From NCBI GenBank assembly GCA_963678705.1, contig OY783208.1:8370001-8434000 (forward strand): DNA of 64,000 nt, given 5' to 3'. This stretch comes from Panorpa germanica. Its lineage: Eukaryota > Arthropoda > Insecta > Mecoptera > Panorpidae. Positions 11,980 through 22,301 of the stretch are shown in pieces (the stretch's first letter is position 1; each line of letters begins with the position of its first letter). Under the pieces are notes generated by a model. It was not told the DNA's origin. It did not search any database and was given only the letters and a program-made list of their open reading frames with translations. Made by a program: the position numbers and the translations under genes.

Positions 11980-14900
11980 ATGATAACTCAAAAGAATGCC
12001 AATTTACATCAATGGCAAGAAATGGACTCCAAAGGGCGGTACTACAGACTTCGCAGACGCTTCCTGTTAACACCGCTTTTTTGATTGAGAAACCGAGATT
12101 TATAACTGCAGTTGCCATGAACAGATCATTCTTGTTATCTGGGTATAATATATAAGAAAAGACAGAATAGTATTAGGGGCGATAAAAGGCTACGTGCCTA
12201 CGAAGCCCAAAAATCTATATTAAAAAAAAAAAAAAAAAAGAATGCCAATAAAAATCCTTTTTGATAACAAAATAAACAATCAATATTATAAGAAAATCCA
12301 AAAATAAAGAATACCACACGAATAAAAATTAATAAAATACCAAAAACTATGGCGTCCCAGTCATCAGGTCCGTGCGGTGTTCCAAAACACAAAAATAACA
12401 ACTTATTCGCTCTCACGTTTATCATCGATGCAAAATAAATTCTAAATCACCTAAAAGTTATAATGGTTCATAATTGCAAAACAAAATTTCGAAACGGCCT
12501 CAGCTGAAGACCCCACCGAGCCCTGGACCAGGTCCACGTCATCAAATTAATAAAACAAAAAGAATCTCACTAGAGCATTGTTCCAAAGTGTGATTTCCGG
12601 TTCTTTTCTTGCTTGGTTTTACAGCAAATTCGTTGATAACGTTATCATAGTTTGGTTTATAGATATAAAGATCTCAAGAATTTTTAATTCAATATATAAA
12701 TATTTAAGTCATTGCAAAAACAAAAACACAACAAACTGTTTTTCTTTAAAGAAGAAATAACCCAAGGTTACTCAAATTGCTACTCAAAATAGGTCACAAA
12801 ACGTTGTATATTAGGTAACAATGTGTACTAAACAGGTACCTCTAATTATGTTGAATAAACCTTAAATTCATGTAGGTATTTTCTTTTATGTTGCAGATTT
12901 CTTTAATTTATTTAATTTAGTTTTAGGACATTCTAATTGCACTGATCATTTCTCCTATTTTATTTGAATTATTCAAATTTATTTATTAATTTTCTGTCCT
13001 GTAAACATTTTTTAGTGCCATTGTCATAAAGTATGCCATGAATGTTGTCGTTTAGTTTTAAATTAGGTCTCATTTAGTAAAATGTATTACATGCAGTACC
13101 AGGTGTTCGAATGTCAATTCTTTAAGACAAGTATCGCAAATAGATCGTCGTTGTCTCTTCCAGATGTTTTCAGGTGGAACTCTTGTTTATGTTAGGAATC
13201 ATTTGGTTTTTTGTTAAAATGCAGTGCAGTGGATTATCCTAGGATGATGCAAGTCTTTCAAATGCCGCTTCTTAAATGTTTCTTCCTTAAATTGAACTAT
13301 GATTGCGATTTAAGGGGAAACTGCACTAAATCTACAAACTCTATTTACATCTTGAAAATAAAAACAACTTTAAAATGATGATCTGCTACAGTTCAACACT
13401 CCTAGCAGGCTCCTGGGCAGGGTGGGGTGGCGAAGGAATAAAACTGGCTGGAGACTTCCTCTCTCTCCCCCCTCGAGTTTAAAATGTCAAATAGAAACTG
13501 GAAGTTTTTACTACGGGTTTTAAAAAGGGCGCGTCGTTTATTCGGAAAATAAGGGCTACGTCCAGAATTTAATTGAGCAGGTTTTTTCTAAATTTATCAA
13601 AATCATCAAATGGAAATTCTTTACTGCATTTTTCTTAATTGGGTTTCTGTAACGGTGTTCTTGCACTGGAAACGGAAATAAAAGTATACTAAAAGTGGCG
13701 TGCAACAATTCATGAATTGATTTTTTAAATGTTGTAGTTTGATGTTGCTAGTTATGCCGCCCCTTAAGGTGTCGCTTGAGTTGCAAGTATAATCATATAA
13801 GAATATAAACATACACCTAGCACATTACAATAAAGGTATGATTCCATAGTTTTATAAAAATTAAAACAAGGACCACAAGCCTATTGCATGTTTGACAGTT
13901 GAACTATTATGACGTTGTTCACAAATTGGTTGTGGTTCATTTTTCAATAGACACGTGCGCGTAATTCCAGTACGACTCATCATGGATGTTGTTTCTCACC
14001 ATGATTCCTGATAAGCTCTTCGAATGGTGCGACAATATGCTCTGCTGATGAATAAATTGCAACTAGATAGAAATGACACGTCTAATGCTTGCACTAGATA
14101 ATAAATATAAAATATTCTTTATTTTCTTTTCTACGTTTTTCTATGATAACTAAAGTGACTAAAAAAGGGAAATTAAAATTAAATGGAAAATGTTTTTTGT
14201 AAAATAATCTTTAATTTGTTTCAAATGAATAAAGTAATTAATAAAAGAGAAAACCATTTTAGTCATACTATAATAATAAAAGTGTGGTGCGCTTACAATA
14301 TCTAAAATTTATATTCTACTTTAAATAATTATTTTCCGAATAAAAGGAACAATTTTTTTTCCGTGAAGTCTTTCAAAAAGGGGCAGCCCTTTCTCAAATC
14401 CGAACCTGCCTATGTTATCTAAGTTATATAAATGTTACATAATTTATACATGGTTCAAGTTGTACGATATTATCATAAAATTTTGCTAGTTACTTCAAAT
14501 TTATTAAAAATTAATTTTAAGAAATTCAATTAATTTCAAATTTAAAATGTATGTAATAAACTCATATTACGTAGGTCAAAACTTCTGTTAAATTTTAGTC
14601 ATGTAAGTAGAAGTGGAGTGAGAGTGGGGCCGCATCCGGATCCCCTGTAAGGCAGACCAGGCCTACGTAGAAGCCAGCGCAGCGTGTTTGTTAAGGCTGC
14701 TCTCACACTGCAACTGTCTACTAGCGATGCCGACTTTTTTAGTAACGACTATTGGAGTTTTTTCGCATTATCACACTTTACCATGAGATAAAGCTTCTAT
14801 TTACTACACCACTGTATTGAAGGTAATGAAATTGCGTTTTGATTTACAAATCTGTTAGTTTTCCCTCTCCACTGCGCATTGTTCTAATGCGACCACATCC

Positions 14901-15290
14901 TGAATAACTCGGACGCTGCAAGTATTTTGAATCAGTGTGAGAGAGCCGTTACACGTTAGCTGCATAAAGACGGTTTGTGTTCGTAGTTCGATGGACGCAC
15001 GGAGCGGGTCGGATACCGCATTTCCGTTTTGATTAGAAATGATTCAAATCGGACTGTGAAATCATATTTTGAAGTTAGATTTTTTTCATTTTTAATAAAA
15101 TACATCAATCTTGCAATTCATTAGTGAGACAACTCAATATATATTGAGTTTAGAAAGAACGACGAAATAAATATTCGAGTTGTCTGAGTATTGAATCAGA
15201 TACAGGATGCAATTATACATATAACTGCTTTCTAGTTTAAAACATAAATTAACTTATTGTCAGAGTTGTCCCAGTAAAGAACTCGACGAT
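11980..15290. repeat. Segmental duplication, copy B part 2
   Basis: Matches copy A: 12225-12560 with 1600-1980, and 12560-15200 with 2290-5190. It lacks the SINE found in copy A. Short shared open frames (for example the one beginning near 12578 and its partner near 2320, both reading SVISGSFLAWFYSKFVDN) are degraded differently in the two copies and are probably not genes. Confidence 0.75.
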
Positions 15291-15661
15291 CGATATGTCT
15301 ATTGGGTTTTTTATTTTTTTTAGTGTTTATTATAATAATAGTTTTTAGTGTTAAAGTCAGTAAAATAATAAGTAATCGATTTAATTTATTTTTGTTTATT
15401 ATAATAATAATATCAAAACTTTATGTGTTGCACGTGACAGCTGTAAGAAGTAACTCAAGTTTGACTAGCTCTTTTATACGTTTCTTTTACACTGTGTTGT
15501 CTAAACGAGATTGCAATGCATAGATTGAAAAGAGAGCAGCATTCGAACGCGGCGTCGAGGGACAGATTGCTTTTTTAGAACGTTTTATCCCTTAATAAAT
15601 AAAGGGATAAAAATAACTATTTTAATAGGTAATTTCTTCCATAATATTGCCACATACTAAC

Positions 15662-15994
15662 TGTTGTAATTATAGTAAATAATTATTTTTGTATTCACCG
15701 CTAATTATAAATATATGTACTGTCATAGTAAAGTAAGATATAAATGTAGATACCACCGTAGTACTAGTGCAAGGAACACATGAGCCATCTGCGTTTGGTA
15801 ACTCTAACTAAAAGTACCGAGAGTGCTTCGTAATGGCGCAGGAGGCAAGACAAACCTTGTGAATTCTAACGTTGTACAGAAAGGACGCTCATTGTAAACC
15901 AGTGCTAATACTACTTACAAAATACTTTTTATTAAAAATATACACCTTATAATTATAATCTTTTATTCAAACTCTGCGAGAATAGTTCCCAACA
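15662..15994 (+). repeat. Copia 5' LTR
   Basis: Long terminal repeat of 333 bp with ends TGTTG and CAACA. It is near-identical to 20837-21148 apart from substitutions and an extra segment of about 20 bp near 15828-15849 that is absent in the 3' copy. Preceded by target duplication ctaac. Confidence 0.92.
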
Positions 15995-16008
15995 GGTTAT
16001 GGGCCCAG
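15995..16008 (+). promoter_or_regulatory. Copia primer-binding site (initiator Met tRNA type)
   Basis: The sequence ggttatgggcccag starts directly after the 5' LTR. This is the site used by copia-group elements to prime on an internal fragment of initiator tRNA-Met. Confidence 0.8.
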
Positions 16009-16104
16009 ATTACGACCCTCTGCAGCATTGATTAAAAGATATATTACAAGATATCAGGATTTTGAGAAAAAAGTGAGGCAGCCATCTTGAAACAAGCGAA
16101 GATG

Positions 16105-16620
16105 ATATTAATAACTCCACATGTGCTTGTGAGACTACTTAGACATTTATATTGTGTTTATGGTGAAGGAAAAGTGATATTAATAAGTTCAGCGAAACTA
16201 TTTAGAAATTAATATACTTTCTGGGCTGAAAACGGTAACATTAATAAGTCCACATGTGCTGGTGAGACTACTTAGACATTAATGAACAGATTGTGCTCGA
16301 ACATTAACATTAATAAGTCCTCGTGTGTGAGAGACTACTTAGACATTAATGAAAAGATTGTGCTCGAACATTAAAATTAATAAGTCCTCGTGTGTGAGAG
16401 ACTCCTTAGACATTAATGAAAAGATTGTGCTCGAACATTAACATTAATAAGTCCTCGTGTGTGAGAGACTACTTAGACATTAATGAACAGATTGTGCTCG
16501 AACATTAACATTAATAAGTCCTCGTGTGTGAGAGACTACTTAGACATTAATGAAAAGATTGTGCTCGAACATTAAAATTAATAAGTCCTCGTGTGTGAGA
16601 GACTACTTAGACATTAAGAT
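16105..16620 (+). repeat. 67-bp tandem repeat array in the copia leader
   Basis: Starts of the motif aataagtcc fall at 16312, 16379, 16446, 16513 and 16580, giving an exact 67-bp period. Three more diverged units lie upstream near 16110, 16182 and 16243. The array sits between the primer site and gag, in the position of the untranslated leader/packaging region. Confidence 0.85.
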
Positions 16621-16643
16621 TGTGCTCGATCAACAAGATTAAG

Positions 16644-17424
16644 ATGACCAACAGTATTAGCATCGTCAAATTTGGTGGTAAGAACTACTAGCAATGGAAA
16701 TTTCAAATGAAGTGCATATTGAAATCGAAGGACGTGTACGAGTGTACAACAGGCACCGAAGTTAAACCAGGGGTTAACGCAACAGCTGATTTGGAAAGTT
16801 AAAACCAAAAAGATGCAACGGCAATGTGCATCATAACCAGCTCAATGGAACTACAGCAAATTACACTAATTGAAAATTGTGAGTCGGCCAAGGAAATAAT
16901 GGACAAACTTAGTTCTATATATGAGATAAAATCGGAAACAAATAAAATGTTAGTTCACGAGAGGTTTCATCAATACAAAATGGTCTCTCAACGAGACGAT
17001 GGTGCAACACATTTCTAAAGTGGAAAATTTTGGTAAGCAGATACGAGAGTCAGGCGATACTCTTAGTGATACTGCAATCATGACTAAAGTATTGAGTACA
17101 CTACTATCCAAGTATCGTAACTTTAGGCAAGCATGGTTGTCAGTGGAAGATTCAAAGCAGAATCTGGCCAACTTAACTGGACGTTTGTTGGATGAGGAGG
17201 CGAATCTCACTAAATATGAGGAAGAAGAAGAAGTCGCTCTAGCAACTACTAGGACAGTACCTTCAGAAAGAAGGCAGATTAACAAGAAAATTGTGACTTG
17301 CTTCAAATGAAACCGGAAGGGTCACTAAGCGAGGGATTGCAGAACAGAAACAAACAGTAGAAGAAATAAGCAAAATGTTTCATGCTTTAAATGTAATAAG
17401 AAGAGCCATTACGCCCGAGATTGT
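16644..17424 (+). pseudogene. Copia gag with two zinc knuckles, broken
   Basis: Starts at an ATG at 16644. An N-terminal gag motif FGGKNY is followed by an in-frame TAG and then QWKFQMK; a second stop (TAA) follows near 16800, and a frameshift near 16995 moves the frame to that of pol. The body has the usual UBN2-type gag character (AKEIMDKLSSIYEIKSETNK). Two CCHC knuckles were present. The first, near 17299-17336, is destroyed by TGA and TAA codons; the second is intact at 17383-17424 (CFKCNKKSHYARDC). Gag would form the particle and bind element RNA; this copy cannot make a full-length product. Confidence 0.85.
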
Positions 17425-19062
17425 AGAAAGATAACGAACCAATACGAAGAGGAGTCACATCATAGTAATCACGGCGCCTTCAACGCCGAAATATGCAACC
17501 AGACAATCAGCAAAGAAGACTGGATTCTAGATAGCGGGGCTTCAACCCACATAACATACAAACGTGAATTCTTTGATACGTTTAGTGACTGTAAGGGGCT
17601 CACCGTCAAACTAGGCAACAATGAAGAGGTACCTGTAGAAGGCATCGGCACTGTAAAGATTAAGAAATTAATTAAAAACAGAAGTGTGGATGGATTAATT
17701 ACGAAAGTCTGGTATATACCCAAGCTGAGGAAGAACTTATTCTTCCAAGGTGTGATAACTAAAAAAGGGATGAAAATAGTAAAGCAGAACGAGACACCGG
17801 AAATATACGACCGTGGAATGTTAGTAGCCAGTGCAATCCGAGAATCAAGCAACTTGTATAAGCTACAAATCGAAACTGTAATTACCATGGAAGCACATAC
17901 TACAGTAAGGTCAAATCTTCAAGTTTGGCACGAAAGACTGGGGCATCTGAATGTTAAGACTCTTTGCGAAATGGTTACGAAAGGGTTAGTGGAAGAAGTG
18001 GATATTGAGAACACCAACGAATTCTTCTGTGAAGGCTGTCAGCAAGGAAAGCAACAGAAGTTGAAATTCAAGAAACACACCAAAACAATGAGAAGACCCG
18101 GTGAAATCATACACAGTGATGTATGCGGCCCAATGTCTGAACCATCTGTAAGTGGTTGTAGGTACTATGTACTATTCAAAGATGACCATACTGGTTTTAG
18201 AATGGTTTGGTTTATTAAACACAAAACAGACGTCTTAGCGTGCTTTCGAAAATACGTAAAGATATGCGAAAATAAATTTGGCTACAGACCGCAAATTCTG
18301 AGAGTTGACAACGGGAGAGAATACTGCAACAGTGAGTTTCAAAGTTACCTTTCAAGCAAAGGCATTCTAATGGAAACTACGGCACCATATACTACAGAAC
18401 AGAACGGGAGATCTGAACGTGATAACAGAACGACTATGGAAAGTGCACGATCAATGTTCTACACAAGCAAGAAACCAATGTACCTGTGGGCGGAGGCTGT
18501 AAATACAGCAGTATACATACTTAATAGAACGGTAACAAGACAGATTACAGATTCAACACCATATGAAGCCTGGATGAAAAAGAAGCCGAACTTGAGCCAT
18601 AGAAAAACTTTTGGTTGTGACGCATTCATGCATATTCCAGATGCACTTAGAACGAAGCTGGAAAGTAAAAGCAAGAAATTAATATTCGTGGGTTATGAAA
18701 AGGAATCGACAAACTACAGACTGTTCGACCCAACCACTAAGAAAATCAAAGTATCCAGAAATGTAACATTTAACGAAAGTAATAATTTAGACAGAGAAAA
18801 CCCAACCCAGATGTCAGAGATAGCAATCGAAAAAGAAAAAGGGGAAATCAACAATCAAGAAGAAGTGATTGAAAACGAGACCACAGAATTAAGAAATGAA
18901 ACTGAAGTCGACCAGATAAATCGACCGAGACGTAATACAAGAAAACCTATACGTTTCACCGAAGCCAACATTGTTGAAGCGGGAATACCAAATTCATATG
19001 AAGAGGCGTTAAAGAGTCAAAATGGGACAGAATGGCAAGAGGCCATAAACGAAGAACTATTG
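17425..19062 (+). CDS. Copia pol: protease and integrase, fused in frame to Trio
   Basis: One uninterrupted frame follows the second zinc knuckle. The protease has DWILDSGASTHIT at about 17518, the aspartic catalytic motif of copia elements. GAG_pre-integrase follows (LQVWHERLGHLNVKTL). The zinc-binding HHCC region leads to the integrase core (IIHSDVCGPMSEPSVSG, then DNGREYCNSEFQ, then TEQNGRSERDNRT), which shows the DDE residues. The integrase C-terminus leads to SYEEALKSQNGTEWQEAI, where copia RT normally begins. RT does not follow: the frame passes into Trio spectrin-repeat sequence with no stop until 19432. The protease-integrase part looks competent; polymerase activity would have to come from another element. 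Confidence 0.88.
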
Positions 19063-20536
19063 CAAGAAGATGTTAAACAAGTATTAGATTGGCTTGAAAA
19101 TCACGGTGAAGTTTTTATTAAGAATAATACAGACATTGGCAGAAATATACAGGAGGCAAAAGTGTTTCAAAAGTCACATAAACATTTTGAAAATATTGCT
19201 CAGAACACATACACGAAAGCTGAGAGATTGCTAACAACAGTTGAAGAACTAACACAGACCGGCGAGTGCAACGTACAGGAGATTCACTTTGTAGCTCAGG
19301 AACTACAAGCACGCGTGACGTCTTTTGCAGCCAAAGTTGAACAACGAAAAATTAGACTAGACCTAGCTCAAGCTTTCTACACCCACGAAAAAGAACTGAG
19401 TACGTGGTTAAACGAGCTGCGTGGTAAGCTTTGAGAAGATGTCGATGTTCCTCTTATTGGTGGCGAAACGCTGGAAGGGACTGAAAGGTTGCTGGAGCAG
19501 TGGACTCAACATAGAAAGTCCTCTTTGGACGCTTGTGCAAATACCATATCACAAGGAGAGGAGCTTCTTCAAGAAATAAGGTCTGTGGGGAATATGGACT
19601 CTACGGGCTCGATCTCAACCGTAGAAGGAGCTGTGGAGCGACTTGCTAAACAGCGTGGAGAACTTGAGGAATTGTGGGACACAAGAAAAATGCGACTTGA
19701 TTTATGTTTAAGGCTACAACTATTCGAACGAGATGCACTGGATGTATGTTTCCAGCTAGATATGTGGACAGAAGAACTGCAACACAGCGAGTTATCTCGC
19801 GATGTACAAAAAGCGAACGAATTTCTCCTACACAATGAAAGGGTCAGTCAAATGCAAAACACGACGTTCCAGGTTTTGCAACAGCCCAGTAAACATTTTG
19901 GAGTAAATTCTACTTAATTTCTATTACATATCATGAATTTTTTGTCTGGAACGTGTTCGTTTTCTATTCAGTCGTTCATAGGAAAGGTCCTTTTTATGAG
20001 CTACAGACATTGCAACGACGGTTCACTGCTGAATTAAAAGCGGAGTAGGTTTATGATTTATGACCGGATAATAAAAATATACCCATGTGGGAAAGAAACA
20101 GAAATACTTAATGAATGATGTTGGAAAAAGAAAGAATATTATTATGAAAAACTAACACAAAATCTGTGACAGGTAGAGAACTTGTAAAGCGTTAGAATAG
20201 AATTGTACGAGTGACTCGAACTTCACCAAATAGGACACTTCACCAAATTGTTTACTGGGAGGGCCAAGAACTTACGCGGGTTATTGAATCTCAGGAGTTT
20301 GTGTCATTGCGGATGCACACACTATGGTACAGGCGCTACTAGAACTTCTCCATGAACGCGAAATGAATGTAGTAAATGTAGCCAAGATAAAGCGTGTTAA
20401 ATTAGAGCAATATATACAAATAAGTCAGGTTCAAAAGGATGCCGAGAAAATAATAAGGATCAGAAATAGAAAAGCTGTGTTACTAACAAGTTCCACAGTA
20501 CCCAACAGTTTGCAAGATGCAGAACAACTTAAAGAA
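19063..20536 (+). pseudogene. trio: Captured fragment of Trio (spectrin repeats) inside the copia element
   Basis: Trio/Kalirin is a Rho-GEF with a row of spectrin repeats. The frame here reads EDVKQVLDWLENHGEVF, IAQNTYTKAERLL, ELTQTGEC, KVEQRKIRLDLAQAFYTHEK, then after a TGA at 19432-19434 and still in frame ERLLEQWTQHRKSSLD, GELEELWDTRKMRLDL, FERDALDV. It resumes after a 377-bp interruption (19885-20261) with GQELTRVIES, a one-base frameshift near 20290, then MVQALLELLHERE, KRVKLEQYIQIS and NSLQDAEQL. The first 270 codons or so run without an intron, as expected for a cDNA. Copia sequence lies on both sides, so the fragment sits inside the element. Identification rests on my recall of Trio/Kalirin spectrin repeats. 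The GEF domains are not included. Confidence 0.85.
19885..20261 (+). other. 377-bp noncoding interruption of the Trio fragment
   Basis: Trio coding stops at VLQQ (19884) and resumes at GQEL (20262). The left edge is cagcccagtaaac and the right edge ctgggagggcc, so there is no clean GT-AG pair at the edges, although GTAAAC occurs 4 bases in and AG precedes the right exon. It could be a retained and mutated intron or a separate insertion. A short direct repeat (acttcaccaaat) lies near its right end. Confidence 0.5.
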
Positions 20537-20770
20537 GGTGACACAAATTATGGAATGTATACGGAAGATAACTCTGATGCTGACTACGCAAATGACATAG
20601 ACACAAGAAATGTCTTCACGTTATGCAACGGAGCTAAAACGCGGAACAGCAAACGTCAAGCATCAGTAGGACCTTCAAGTATTGAAATGAACAGAAGTGT
20701 TAAATGTGAAGGACGATTAAATATTGACAATCAAAGTGCCTTTAAACTTATAATAATATCAGGGATTTAA
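20537..20770 (+). pseudogene. Copia RNase H remnant
   Basis: Immediately after the Trio sequence, copia-type RNase H resumes: DADYANDIDTRN, VFTLCNGAKTRNSKRQASVG, PSSIE. The catalytic Asp region (SDADYA) is recognisable, but part of the following loop is missing and the frame degenerates before a stop at 20768-20770. It marks the right border of the replaced segment. Confidence 0.8.
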
Positions 20771-20836
20771 TATGTGTCAAAGATTGTTTAGGTTTAAGGA
20801 CTTTTGTATTTATAATAAGCTGTGAATATGGGGGCG

Positions 20837-21148
20837 TGTTGTAATTATAGTAAATAATTATTTTTGTATTCACCGCTAATTATAAATATATGTACTGTTA
20901 TAGTAAAGTAAGATACCAATGTAGATACCACCGTAGTATTAGTGTAAGAAACACATGAGCCATCTGTGATTGGTAACTCTAACTAAAAGTACCGAGAGGC
21001 AAGACAAACCTTGTGAATTCTGACGTTATACAGAAAGGACGCTCATTGTAAACCAGTGCTAATACTACTTACAAAATACTTTTTATTAAAAATATACATC
21101 TTATAATTATAATCTTTTATTCAAACTCTGCGAGAATAGTTCCCAACA
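20837..21148 (+). repeat. Copia 3' LTR
   Basis: Matches the 5' LTR. It is preceded by a purine-rich tract (gaatatgggggcg, 20824-20836) that would prime plus-strand synthesis, and followed by target duplication ctaac (21149-21153). Confidence 0.92.
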
Positions 21149-21153
21149 CTAAC

Positions 21154-22301
21154 AAATAATTGTACATTTGAGGTCCTGGTAGCCATCTCTATCAATATAT
21201 TGCACAGTTTTATAGAGATTAGGACATGGGACACTTCTCCATTAAAGTAAACTTATTTTCATACGAACTTCTGGAATAATTTAACTCTAAGATGTAGATA
21301 TATTAATTATCTGCTAAAATAAATTGTTAAAATGCGTTAAATGTTAAAAAGTTGATCATTCTAGTTCGTTTTACCCAAGGGTTAGATACGCCCTCTGTTC
21401 TTACGCGGCAAATTCAAATGCAAAATAATTTTGGTCAACTATTCTGAAGGTCTGCAAACAGTGTACGCGCAACGTTTCAACGTTTTTGTGTTTTAAAGTA
21501 ACTAACTTCAACGTCAAACATCGGTCGAAAACACGGATCAAGCAAAATAAAATCTGTTCTGAATTTAGACGTGACGTATAAAAATAGTTTGTTTCAAATT
21601 ATCATCGTTAAATAGCTCTAATGACCATTTTAAGTTCATCGATCTTATTTTCCATAAACTTGGAACTGTATATTGATAAAGTTGACTACCAGAACCTATT
21701 TACATTTTAGGCGATATTTACAGTTGAAAAAGTCATTTCGTCTCTTGGTTTAATGATTCTACGTTGTAGAACATTCCAAGACATGTGACCTCACGTCTGA
21801 TGATTTATGATCTGTTCTATACAACAGAGACGCATACGAGTGTGTGTGTATGTGTCATTTATTACTAACAGCTGAATTACTAACAGATTTAAATCGAAGA
21901 CCTAGCACTGACGATCTCGTTCTATATTGAAAGCTACTTAGACAATAAATAAATGTATGATTATGTGAGAACGTAATTAATTAAATTTCATTACAACCCC
22001 ACTCAGAAAATATGGTGCTAGTCCTAAAATCGAACCCAAGGACGCAGCAGTCTAAATATTATGTATTTGGTATGGTGAATAATTTTGGATTGGATCATTT
22101 GTAATGATTTTATAGCTAATAAGAATAGTAGTAGATTAAAAAATAATTATGATTAAAAAATAGAAAATATAAATAAATAAAAAACATATTTGTTATAAAA
22201 TAAGTTTTAATTTACTTAAAATACAAGAAAATGTAAACCAATAAATAAAAACTAAGGATTAGTAGGAATAAAGAAAATCTTCTTCAGAACCAAAACCATG
22301 T
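21154..22301. other. Intergenic; duplicated LRR flank and possible SINE scrap
   Basis: About 21170-21500 resembles 9950-10560. Near 22017-22060 a string reads, on the minus strand, like a pol III B box (gggttcgatttta) with tRNA-like context, possibly an old SINE head. No gene seen. Confidence 0.4.

Larger units (their letters stand above)
15662..21148 (+). mobile_element. Copia-type LTR retrotransposon carrying a captured Trio fragment
   Basis: A complete insertion of about 5.5 kb. The 5' LTR is 15662-15994 and the 3' LTR is 20837-21148; both start TGTTG and end CAACA. The target duplication is perfect: ctaac at 15657-15661 and at 21149-21153. A primer-binding site follows the 5' LTR and a purine-rich tract precedes the 3' LTR. 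Gene order is gag, zinc knuckles, protease and integrase as in the copia group. Reverse transcriptase and the start of RNase H are absent and replaced by host Trio sequence (19063-20536), after which copia RNase H resumes. Stops and frameshifts in gag show it is no longer autonomous. The LTRs differ by scattered substitutions and one indel of about 20 bp, so it is not brand new. Confidence 0.9.

Noticed and set aside
19063..20536. A genuine host trio exon cluster with a copia inserted nearby
   Set aside because: The target duplication encloses the whole segment, copia coding flanks it on both sides, there is no intron over about 270 codons, and a stop interrupts it, so it is not the functional gene.
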